Positions 10,288 through 19,372 of a stretch of DNA of 64,000 nucleotides are shown here, in pieces. Made by a program: the position numbers and the translations under genes. Positions within the stretch are counted from its first letter, which is position 1, and each line of letters starts with the position of its first letter. Under the pieces are notes generated by a model. That model was not told the DNA's origin, ran no database searches, and worked only from the letters and a program-made list of their open reading frames with translations. Origin of the DNA: Phytopythium helicoides (lineage: Eukaryota > Oomycota > Peronosporomycetes > Pythiales > Pythiaceae); assembly GCA_024867545.1 (NCBI GenBank), contig JANFNE010000005.1, positions 1,364,001 through 1,428,000 of the forward strand. The letters run 5' to 3'.

Positions 10288-12196
10288 ATGAACGCGATGG
10301 ACGAGGCCGCCGCGCCGCCGGTGACGCCCCCGGGCGTCTACGATCTCTTTGGCTGCTCGCAGTCGAGCTCCGACACCAGCAGCAGCAGCAAGAGCGGCGA
10401 CAGCGGCAGCTCCGCGAGCGCCTCGAGTCTGGACAGCCTGACGCCCCCGACGCTCTCGAAGGCCACGGACGCGTCGCCGCCCGTTGCGGACGCGGCCAAG
10501 GAGGACGAGCCGCGTAAAGAGCGCGCGCTGACGGGCGGTCGGACGCTCGCGACGGCATCGTCGGGGCTCTCGGACCTGCTGCAGGAGCAGCTGCAGATCG
10601 CGCAGGTCTCGGACGCCGTGCCGCAGCCGCCACTTCAAGACGCGCTGCCACAGCCGACGCCCGAGTCGCCAGGCAACTACGAGCTCTTTCCCATGGCGCC
10701 GCCGACTGAGCCCACGCAGGAGATTGAGCCGAGCGAGTTTACGCTGTTCCCGTCCGCCAGTGGAAGCAGTCGAGAGCTCGACGTCTCGAGTGCCTCTGGT
10801 TATCCTCCTTTCGAAACGCAGGCACCCCCGTCGTTGCCTCCTGCGATGGCGATCACGACGACTACCAGTTCAGGGATGATGCAGCCGCCAGCGCCCGCGT
10901 ACAAAATGTCGGGCAACGCGGTGGACATCATTGCCGCGCGCAACATGGACAACCAGTACTTGACAACCTCGTGGCATGTGCGTTCGCACTGTGTGATGAC
11001 GGCTCACATATGAAGTATACTAACTCACAAACTTTCTTGTCGTGACGCAGGTAATGTTCAATTGGTCGCGTTTCCGCTCAAATGCCTCCACTGGCGTCGG
11101 AGATATGGTTCGCATCTTGGTGAACGGGAAGGAACTACCGACCAAGATGGAGCTACTCGAGCGTGGACGCTGTACGTTCATCACAGGTGCGCATGTTATT
11201 TCGCAGCGATGGATCACAATGTCTGGACTCTTACGAAATTTACTCGCATGTTGTTCATCAGGAGGAGTGACTCCCCCACCGACAGATCTGCTCTTCTGCG
11301 ATCTCGTCGAGGATCAGCCAAACCATGTCCGATTTGAGCACTTTCAGCGATCGAGCAACACGGTGCGCTACGTGGACGCGCGGCTGCATCTTTGGAGTGC
11401 CAATGAGTCGGTCATTGTCGTCGACTTGGACGGCACACTCACTATTAGCGACGTCGAGGGCCACATCCGTACACTACGCCTCGGCCAGTACGACTTCCTC
11501 CACCAGGGAGCATGCGATTTCTTCACCAAGCTGCATGAGCTCGACATGCGCATTGTGTACCTGACAGCTCGACCGCTTGACTGGGCTTCTGCGTCCCGCC
11601 AGCACCTCGAGAATGCGAGTCAGCAAGTACACTCGCTTCCTCCTGGTGTACTGATCACAAGCTCAAACGGACTCACTGGCGCGCTGTTCACGGAGGTGGT
11701 GAACAAAACCCCGCACATCTTCAAAGCGCAAGTTCTCAACGAGATCCAGCTGACTCTCATCCATGCGGGCCGCATCACCGAACACCCTGTGTTCGTCGCG
11801 GGATTTGGGAACCGGCCTACCGACATCATCGCGTACGAGCAAGTCGGCATCGACGCTTGTATGATCTTTCTTCTTGACCCGTACTCGAACCTTCGCGCGT
11901 CGTCAGACCCGCGCATCTATGAGTCATACGCAGACCCGAACGCGCTCTTGTGGTTGCTGCCTCGCCTCAAACATCGTGTGCCAATTGAGAAGGTGGGACG
12001 CATCGATGACTACACGGTGCGCGAGCTCGTGCTGGCGGAAGAGCGGGAGCAGCTGCTGATGGCTGAGCGGAAGGCTCGAGAGCTACAAGAGCAGGAGTAT
12101 GCAGCTGCGCTGGCATCCACCGAGTCGATGCGCACCAGCCGCACGAGTTCGAGCTCCGCGGGCTCGTCGCTGCGGTCCCTGTACGGATACCCCTAG
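10288..12196 (+). CDS. LNS2-domain (lipin C-terminal) HAD-type protein, possible phosphatidate phosphatase
   Basis: Three exons (10288-10977, 11051-11186, 11262-12196) join in frame to 586 residues. The second half is an LNS2 domain: VIVVDLDGTLTISDVEGH carries the DxDxT nucleophile motif of lipin/Pah1 phosphatases, followed by VYLTARPLDWA, then PPGVLITSSNG and the late Asp-containing FGNRPTDIIAYEQVG. Lipins use this to turn phosphatidate into diacylglycerol; LNS2 also occurs in RdgB-type lipid-transfer proteins. No N-terminal lipin (N-LIP) domain is present. Instead the first ~230 residues are Ser/Pro-rich and hold three related short motifs (VYDLFG, NYELFP, EFTLFP). The second intron is 75 bp, so retention would stay in frame. 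The C-terminal ~60 residues are Glu/Arg-helical then Ser-rich. Confidence 0.82.
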
Positions 12197-12308
12197 ATGA
12201 GCCTGTGTCTTCCCGTAGATATGCGCCAAACCGAGCGCTGTGTTTACTATCATGATGCCCAGCAGCCGATGAAAGCGGCGATGGAGCACTAACATGTTGT
12301 TCATTTTT

Positions 12309-13545
12309 TACTGTGAACACTCATACAACTTCGTCTACATGCACATGGATCCATCAACTCTCTCACGCGCTCTCTCGCGCTCTCCACAACGCTCAGGCGC
12401 CTTCTTCTTCGTCGTCGTCGTCGCCGCCGCCGCCAATGAACTTGGCCGCGAACGCCTGGAACGCCTGCAGGAAGCGGCGGTCAGCCCAGTCGATGGCATG
12501 CCCGTTGTCGAGCTCCATCGGCGCCGCCGCGTCCTCCCCAGCCGTGCGCAGCGCGCGAGTGTTGCAGTCAGTGTTGGCCGGCGCGACGGTGCCAGCCTCG
12601 ACGTCCGCCTCGGCTGCGACCGAGGGGCTGTAGTTGGAGTTGGATATGGGGACGCACTGCTTGTAGATCTGCCAGTTCGCCTCGTGCAGCGCGAGCCAGT
12701 AGAAGCGCAGCGTGCAGGATCCCGCGCATTCGGCGAAGTCTGCGTCGACGTTGGCGGGGTAGGAGGTGTAGGCTGCGCGGCAGTCGTCCTTGTGGTTGAC
12801 GAGGACGTCGTCGATCCAAACCTCGCAGGGTCCGTGGTGGGAGGACACGAATCCCTGGCCCTCCTGGTCGTTCTGCCAGTGCAGCACGGTCTTGCCCGTG
12901 ACGTCCACGGGAGCCACGTCGGTGCGCGTGTTGGCGCAGTCGGACACCTGCTGGTCGATGAGGTCTCGCAGCGAGGTGTAGCCCGTGCTGGGGAAGGTGC
13001 TCGTGAACATGGCCGTGTTGGCCTCTGGGCTGTCGTCCCACTTTTTGCCTGCGAACGCGCCGTTGACCGCCTCGGTGATGGTCTTGACGTAGCTCGTGGC
13101 CTTGGTCGAGTCGTAGAACTGCGCCGCCGGGTCCGACAGGTAGCCGTGGGCCTGCGCGGCCGGGAGCGCGAGCAGTGCGGCGGCGGCTGCGAGCGCGAGC
13201 GAGGACGCGTTGTGGCCGAGCATGTCGGTTGAGAGTGAGAGTGAGAGAGGGAAGGAAGGCGGTCGCTGGGCTTGGGCTCGGGCCTGGGCGGGCGATTGCG
13301 GAGTGAGCGGCGGGGATCACCGCGCGTGGCCGCCGCTCCAGGCGACGGCGGTGGGCGTCGCGTTGTCGCGGGCGGCGCCATCGGCGTGAGCGAGGAGCGG
13401 CGCCAACCGGTTGCGGCTGCCGATCGGAGAGCTGCCGATGACGTTGGCCAGCTGTTTCGGCGGCGAGGGTGGGAGTGTGGCCCAGCACCACGGTACTCGC
13501 CTTCAACCCGCCCCCAGAGCTGAAAGGACACAATGCGAGAGCCGA
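12309..13545. repeat. Left arm of large inverted repeat (LPMO copy 1)
   Basis: Reverse complement of about 14260-15516. Near-identity runs from a shared 3' flank (TTCACAGTAA box), through the whole LPMO ORF, into a shared 5' flank (CGGGTTGAAGGCGAGTACCG). The outermost 5' part is weaker and differs by an insertion of about 40 bp in the right arm. Only a few substitutions and one codon-length indel are seen in the ORF. Confidence 0.9.
12393..13223 (-). CDS. Secreted AA17-like lytic polysaccharide monooxygenase, copy 1
   Basis: 276 residues, intronless. Residues 1-25 are a clear signal peptide (MLGHNASSLALAAAAALLAL, ending PAAQA). Cleavage leaves an N-terminal His (HGYLSDPAAQFYD), the hallmark of copper monooxygenases, whose N-terminal His binds copper in the histidine brace. 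The mature part has paired cysteines (GPCEVW, ECAGSCTLRF, KQCVP, TDCNTR), candidate second copper ligands (SSHHGPCEVW) and an acidic tail. Oomycetes have a family, AA17, known to oxidise pectin homogalacturonan during plant infection; assignment to it rests on overall resemblance and taxon. The tail has one more Asp than copy 2. It converges on the LNS2 gene and is divergent from copy 2. Confidence 0.78.
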   Translation of the reverse strand: MLGHNASSLALAAAAALLALPAAQAHGYLSDPAAQFYDSTKATSYVKTITEAVNGAFAGKKWDDSPEANTAMFTSTFPSTGYTSLRDLIDQQVSDCANTRTDVAPVDVTGKTVLHWQNDQEGQGFVSSHHGPCEVWIDDVLVNHKDDCRAAYTSYPANVDADFAECAGSCTLRFYWLALHEANWQIYKQCVPISNSNYSPSVAAEADVEAGTVAPANTDCNTRALRTAGEDAAAPMELDNGHAIDWADRRFLQAFQAFAAKFIGGGGDDDDEEEGA

Positions 13546-14259
13546 CTCGTCTGCTGACTTCTTCTGACACCAAAAGCGGAATCCCCACGCAAGGCGCCGA
13601 GCTACGGTCGTGGGCGTCAATTGTGTGGAGGTTGGTGCTGCGTGGTGTTGGGACTCATTCAGGCCAGTGCTGCGGGCGTGAAAGGCTCGTGAGCAACTAG
13701 CGTCGCCCGATCACGACTGCCACATGAGTGGATCGATTCCAAGCTCGATCCGCCCAATCAGCATCGTTCCACCAAGACTCGATAATATTGGCACGAGTTA
13801 GATCATTTATCTTGTTTTTGATATGAATGACCACCAGAACCTGTACTAGGTTACACAAAACTATCTAACACAAATAGTCCATTTGAAATGGATACGCTTT
13901 GGTTGAACGCAACTCCAGCTCGGCCACCCTTCGCCTCCTTGAGCACTTTGACGAGCAGCAAGACCACCAGTGCCCCACTTACTCTTCACTTTGAGCCTGC
14001 AAGCGCGTTCTTCTTCATTTACTCGACATACGCTCGTAGACATCGCACGTGCGTACTATTTCATGAGTTTGAAAATCAACTAGATGCTAGAACTGAGCAA
14101 GGCATCAGTCTTGGCAGGAGAAGCATCGCGGACGGAGGGAGGTTGTACGTCGTTCACTAACACAGCACCACCGCATTGCGGTCCGACTCCATCCGCGGTC
14201 GCCGCTGGATCCTTATTGCCGCACTCATCGTGCTGAACTCCCGCTCGCGCTGGCGTATC
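13546..14259. other. Spacer between inverted-repeat arms
   Basis: About 700 bp of single-copy sequence at the centre of the inverted LPMO duplication. No domain-bearing ORF was found on either strand. It is less GC-rich than the arms. It contains the outer promoter DNA of both genes but no recognisable shared element, and no transposon-like terminal repeats were seen. Confidence 0.5.
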
Positions 14260-15516
14260 AGAATCCGCCTCTCGCTTCGCGTCCTTTGGTCCCGCGCCAT
14301 GGCTCCGGACATCAACGCCTCACAGCTCCAGGGGCGGGTTGAAGGCGAGTACCGTGGTGCTGGGCCACACTCCCACCCTCGCCGCCGAAACAGCTGGCCA
14401 ACGCCTTCGATCGGCAGCAACAACCAGCGCCACTCGCTCACGCCGATGGCGCCGCCCACGACAATGCGACGCCCGCCGCCTTCGCCTGGAGCGGCGGCCA
14501 CGCGCGGTGATCACCGCCGCTCACTCCGCAATCGCCCGCCCAGGCCCGAGCCCAAGCCCAGCGACCGCCTTCCTTCCCTCTCTCACTCTCACTCTCAATC
14601 GACATGCTCGGCCACTCCGCGTCATCCCTCGCGCTCGCAGCCGCCGCCGCACTGCTCGCGCTCCCGGCCGCACAGGCCCACGGCTACCTGTCGGACCCGG
14701 CGGCGCAGTTCTACGACTCGACCAAGGCCACGAGCTACGTCAAGACCATCACCGAGGCGGTCAACGGCGCGTTCGCAGGCAAAAAATGGGACGACAGCCC
14801 AGAGGCCAACACGGCCATGTTCACGAGCACCTTCCCCAGCACGGGCTACACCTCGCTGCGAGACCTCATCGACCAGCAGGTGCCCGACTGCGCCAACACG
14901 CGCACCGACGTGGCTCCCGTGGACGTCACGGGCAAGACCGTGCTGCACTGGCAGAACGACCAGGAGGGCCAGGGATTCGTGTCCTCCCACCACGGACCCT
15001 GCGAGGTTTGGATCGACGACGTCCTCGTCAACCACAAGGACGACTGCCGCGCAGCCTACACCTCCTACCCCGCCAACGTCGACGCAGACTTCGCCGAATG
15101 CGCGGGATCCTGCACGCTGCGCTTCTACTGGCTCGCGCTGCACGAGGCGAACTGGCAGATCTACAAGCAGTGCGTCCCCATATCCAACTCCAACTACAGC
15201 CCCTCGGTCGCAGCCGAGGCGGACGTCGAGGCCGGCACCGTCGCGCCGGCCAACACTGACTGCAACACCCGCGCGCTGCGCACGGCTGGGGAGGACGCGG
15301 CGGCGCCGATGGAGCTCGACAACGGGCATGCCATCGACTGGGCCGACCGCCGCTTCCTGCAGGCGTTCCAGGCGTTCGCGGCCAAGTTCATTGGTGGCGG
15401 CGGCGACGACGACGAAGAAGAAGGCGCCTGAGCGTTGTGGAGAGCGCGAGAGAGCGCGTGAGAGAGTTGATGGATCCATGTGCATGTAGACCAAGTTGTA
15501 TGTGCGTTCACAGTAA
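14260..15516. repeat. Right arm of large inverted repeat (LPMO copy 2)
   Basis: Partner of 12309-13545 in opposite orientation. Strong identity begins near 14321 and ends near 15516; weaker similarity extends left to about 14260. The repeat therefore covers promoter, ORF and 3' flank. Confidence 0.9.
14604..15431 (+). CDS. Secreted AA17-like lytic polysaccharide monooxygenase, copy 2
   Basis: 275 residues, intronless, almost identical to copy 1. Visible protein differences are Ser for Asn at position 5 in the signal peptide, Pro for Ser in QQVPDC, and one fewer Asp in the acidic tail. Signal peptide 1-25, mature N-terminal His26, the same cysteines and candidate copper ligands are all kept, so both copies look functional. 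Transcribed away from copy 1, with about 1.38 kb between the start codons; roughly 300-350 bp upstream of each ATG is shared, so both should respond to the same signals. Ends about 200 bp before the convergent malate synthase gene. Confidence 0.78.
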   Translation: MLGHSASSLALAAAAALLALPAAQAHGYLSDPAAQFYDSTKATSYVKTITEAVNGAFAGKKWDDSPEANTAMFTSTFPSTGYTSLRDLIDQQVPDCANTRTDVAPVDVTGKTVLHWQNDQEGQGFVSSHHGPCEVWIDDVLVNHKDDCRAAYTSYPANVDADFAECAGSCTLRFYWLALHEANWQIYKQCVPISNSNYSPSVAAEADVEAGTVAPANTDCNTRALRTAGEDAAAPMELDNGHAIDWADRRFLQAFQAFAAKFIGGGGDDDEEEGA

Positions 15517-15634
15517 CAAAGAGGTAGTGTGTCAATGCATGTCAATTTGTCGATAGATTAGCACGCTCACGCGTGAACAGCTACGCGCTTCGAGCTCGAG
15601 AAGCGCGCGCAGCGCCGCTCGAACTCGTTCACCT

Positions 15635-16916
15635 TCAAAGCGAGGCGCCGATCTGCACAACGCGAGGGTAGCACGGCAGCGTCAGGAAGTCAGCCATCTC
15701 ATCTCCCACGAGCAGCTTGCCCACAATGTCGCCCGCAAGCTCGAACTTGGAGCCGCTCTTGGCAGCGCGCGAGCGCTTGGCCACGCACTCGGCCAGGATG
15801 GCCAGTACGAGCTCCTTGGTCACGGTTGTGCCGCACTGCGTCGTCTTGCAGCCGTGCTTGACCCACTGCCACACCTGCGCGCGCGAGATCTCGGCCGTCG
15901 CGGCGTCCTCCATCTTGTTGTGGAGCGGGATGCAGCCGTTGCCGCGCAGCCACGCCTCCGTGTACATGAGCGTCACGTCGATGTTCTCCTCCAAGCCCGC
16001 GCGGGTGATCTTGCCGCCCGTGGGCACGGCGATCAGTTCTGACGCCTTGGTGTCCTTGCCAGCCTCCGGGATGCGCGAGATCTGGTTGGGCGTCGGCATG
16101 CCCTTGTTGAACGCATCGAGCGCGATCGGGACAAGACCCGGATGCGCCACCCACGTGCCGTCGTGTCCGGCAGCGACCTCGCGGGCCTTGTCCTCACGCA
16201 CAGCGTCCATGAACTTGGCGTTGAGCTGCGGGTCGTCCTTAACCGGGATCTGGGCAGCCATACCGCCCATGGCGTGCGCGCCACGGCGGTGGCACGTGCG
16301 CACCAGCAGCTTGACGTACGCAGCCATGAACGGCGTCGTCATACCGATCTCCGCGCGGTCCGGCAGCACAAACTGCTTGAGGTTGCGGAACTTCTTGATG
16401 TACGAGAAGATGTAGTCCCAGCGGCCACAGTTGAGGCCCGACGAGTGCTCGCGCAGCTCGTACAGGATCTCGTCCATCTGGAACACGGCGAGGATGGTCT
16501 CAATGAGCACCGTGGCGCGCACCGAGCCCTGCGGGATGGACAGGTAGTTCTGCGATGCGACGAACACATCGTTCCAGAGCTTGGCCTCGAGGTGGTGCTC
16601 CATCTTGGGCAGGTAGAAGTAGGGTCCCGAGCCGCGCGCAAGCAGCTCGTGCGCGTTGTGGAAGAAGAAGAGGCCGAAGTCGAAGAGCGAGCCCGACATG
16701 ACCTCGTTGTTAACGAGCACGTGGGCCTCGTCGAGGTGCCATCCACGCGGGCGGACGAGAAGCGTGGCGATCTGCGGCTTGAGCGCGTACGTCTTTCCGG
16801 TGGTGGGGTGCGTGTAGGAGATGGTCTTGCGCACGGCGTCGATGAGGTTGGCCTGTCCGTCGACGAGGTTGAACCAGGTGGGCGAGGTCGAGTCCTCAAA
16901 GTCGGCCATGTAGCAC

Positions 16917-16954
<38 letters not shown>

Positions 16955-17251
16955 GTCGACGGGGCCGGTGATCTCGACGCGGCGGTCGGCCAGGTCCTTG
17001 GGGATGGGGCCGACGCGCCAGTCGCCCTCGCGGATGTAGCGCGTCTCAGGCAGGAAGTCTGGCAGCTCGCCGGCATCGATGCGCGCCTGGCGCGTCACAC
17101 GCGCGGCCAGCAGCGCCTGGCGCCGCGCCTCGAAGTTGGTGTGGAGGAATCCGAGGAAGCGCAGCGCGTCGGGCGTGAGCACGCGGCGGAACTCGTCGGG
17201 CACGCGGCCCAGCACGCGGACGTTGGTGGCGGCGATGTCGAGCTCGGCCAT
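15635..17251 (-). CDS. Malate synthase (glyoxylate cycle)
   Basis: Uninterrupted 538-residue ORF, the usual size of malate synthase A. The enzyme condenses glyoxylate and acetyl-CoA to malate, letting the cell grow on C2 units or fatty acids. Signature visible: REHSSGLNCGRWDYIFSY matches the family pattern, and MADFEDSTSPTW and WVAHPGL are further conserved blocks. Start set at 17251 (MAELDIAATNVRV); the frame stays open upstream to 17404 but that stretch is not conserved-looking. The C-terminus is -GASL, which is not a canonical peroxisomal PTS1 (SKL type), so peroxisomal import is uncertain. A palindromic element lies about 300 bp upstream. Confidence 0.95.
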
Positions 17252-17550
17252 GGCGGCGGGGGAGGCGGAGAGGCGGAGGAGGAGGCGGGCGACCTGCGCG
17301 CTGGGCGGCAAAAGCGGGAGTGAGCTCCATCTCCAGCGCCGCTTGCCGCCACTATGGTGATTCGTATGCGATCTTATCTTCAACGGGTTTGCCCATTCAG
17401 CCAATGGGAGCGCAGCGACGGGGCCGACAGCGTGACGTCGACGGTGTCACGGCGCCGCTTTGCGCCGCGGGACAGGGCACCATACATTTACCAAGTCACG
17501 CGCGCGCCTCGTCCCGGTCGGACGGTTAGCTTTTCTCAGTACGTCGCGCT

Positions 17551-17620
17551 TATTGCGTCCGGCGCTCAAGGGACGCAATACTCTGCTGTTCATCGCGTCG
17601 GCATGGTCGCGGACGCAATA
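17551..17620. promoter_or_regulatory. Palindrome TATTGCGTCC/GGACGCAATA plus a direct copy, upstream of malate synthase
   Basis: A perfect 10-bp inverted repeat (17551-17560 and 17571-17580, 10-bp gap) is followed by a third copy at 17611-17620. It lies about 300-370 bp upstream of the malate synthase ATG, in the 0.6-kb gap behind the TKL kinase gene. It could be a transcription-factor site or a hairpin; function is inferred only from symmetry and repetition. Confidence 0.5.
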
Positions 17621-17887
17621 CGGTTTGTACGGTACTTTTGAGCATTGAAAGATAGAGGTCTCGGGGTTACATAGCCTAGTATAAGTGAGGTGACGGAGGC
17701 GACGTGGCTCATAGCTATCAGTTCCTACAGGCTGGGACGTCGTGTTTTGACAGCGGAGCGGACGTGCAGCCACGTTGAAGTGCCATCGGAGACTTGCGTG
17801 TCAGCCAGTGGCCACGTACTCGGTGCTGCAACGCAACCCTCGGAGCCTAATGGAGCCGATTGCGTCGCTCGAAGTGTCCCGAGAGAT

Positions 17888-19122
17888 CTACAGCATGCCC
17901 GACGTCAGCCCGTACGACTTGCGCGGGTACTTGCCGTGCTTGTGCAGCGCGGCCGCGGCCTCGGCGAACGGCTTGGCCTGGTCGATGGCCAGCGCCGCGG
18001 GCACGGCGTTCTTGGCCTCCTCCAGCAGGAACACGACGGTCGTGAACGACGGCCGCTGCGCTGGGTCGGCGTGCCAGCACGCGGCCATGAGGCGCTGCAG
18101 AATCTCGGGAATGTGCTCCAGCAGCGGCGGCCGCAGGTCCTCGTGGGCCACCAGGTACGCCATATTGATCGGGTCGTGCTCCATGTACGGCTTGCGGAAG
18201 CAGAAGAGCTCCCTGTCGATGAAAACCACCAGGTGCAGTGTCAGAGCATGGGCACATGAACTGCTGGTCAGGCAGACGGGCTAACCTACCACAGCACAAT
18301 GCCGTACGAGTACACGTCGACCTTCTCCGAGTACTCCTCGCCGCGGAAGACCTCGGGCGCGAGCCACCGCGGTGTCCCGCATATGGTGCTCGCGTTTGAG
18401 TCACGCTCGAGGCTTCGCGAGAGCCCAAAGTCGCTCAGCTTGCATCGAAATGCCTCCGTTATCAGCAGGTTCTCGCCCTGCACGGTCATTTACAGTCAGC
18501 TGCACTCAGAGCACCAGTGTTGGGCAGAGTCTCGGCACACAGCGCAAACCTTGATGTCGCGATGGAGCACAGCAGGATTCAGATTGTGCAGGTACGCACA
18601 GGCGCGAGCGCAGTCGAGCGCAAGTTCGAGCGTGAGACCCCATGTGATGCTGAGCTGCTTGTTGCGCGCAAGCTTGAGTAGATCCACGAGTGACCCGGCA
18701 CAGAGCTCGGTGAGTAGACAGAAGAGCGTTGGGGGCTCGAGCACGGCCCCAAGAAACTGCACGATGTTCGGGTGGGTGAGGACTGACAGGATGTCGAGCT
18801 CGTTGCGAAAGTCTTCGATGACCTTGGGTGTGCTGCGCTGCACCAGCAGCTTCTTGAGTGCCAGGTGCTTGCCCTTGTAGTACGCCTTGTACACGACGCC
18901 AAAGTTGCCTGTGCCGAGCTGACTCTCGATCAAGATCTGGTCGAACGGTACGTTGAGCCCAAAGAACACCGAATTGTCGATGTGCCGCGACTCGGTGACG
19001 GACGGATGGAGCGACTTCTTGGATAGCGCCACATATACGAGCGTGCCTGCTTGGGTCGTCGACTGGAAGCTGTGCGTGTCTGGCGAGACGGTCACGGGCT
19101 GCCGAGAGAAGACGCTGCCCAT
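17888..19122 (-). CDS. TKL (Raf/MLK-like) Ser/Thr kinase with N-myristoylation motif
   Basis: Exons 18550-19122, 18290-18477 and 17888-18212 join in frame to 361 residues. The domain is complete: LGTGNFGVVYKAYYKGKHLA then LKKL (Gly loop and catalytic Lys), HRDIKGENLLI, SDFGLSRSL, GTPRWLAPEVFRG, VDVYSYGIVLWEL and CWHADPAQRPSF. Motifs such as the APE-VFRG and the W-E-L segment place it in the tyrosine-kinase-like group common in oomycetes. The chosen start gives MGSVFSRQ, with Gly2 and Ser6 as in N-myristoylated proteins, so membrane attachment is likely. About 60 residues precede the kinase domain; the short tail has no further domain. The upstream open frame begins without an ATG. Confidence 0.88.
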
Positions 19123-19372
19123 GCTGCTTTCAGGACATGAACCAGCAGCAGTCCCAGTGCACGCCACGTTTTGAGATTCTACGCTCGCAAAGCAGTGTGG
19201 TTTGCCCACACTGCTTTACGATCTGAAAACGTGCACACGCATCACGGTCATCACATTGGTAAAGATAGCATGCAAAACCTCATGAGCCCGCTATCTTTGT
19301 GCCTTCAACGGCAACCCCGTTCGTTCGTCGCCGCTCGTTCAACAGAGCCAAGGTACAACTTGTTTTTCACGC

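Noticed and set aside
12294..13588. Long open frames in other phases across both LPMO copies (up to about 430 codons)
   Set aside because: Shadow frames of a GC-rich gene: Arg/Pro/Thr/Ser-rich without domains, and both copies show the same shadows.
16142..17323. 393-codon open frame on the plus strand opposite malate synthase
   Set aside because: It mirrors the GC3-rich malate synthase codons, has no domain, and the minus-strand product is unmistakable.
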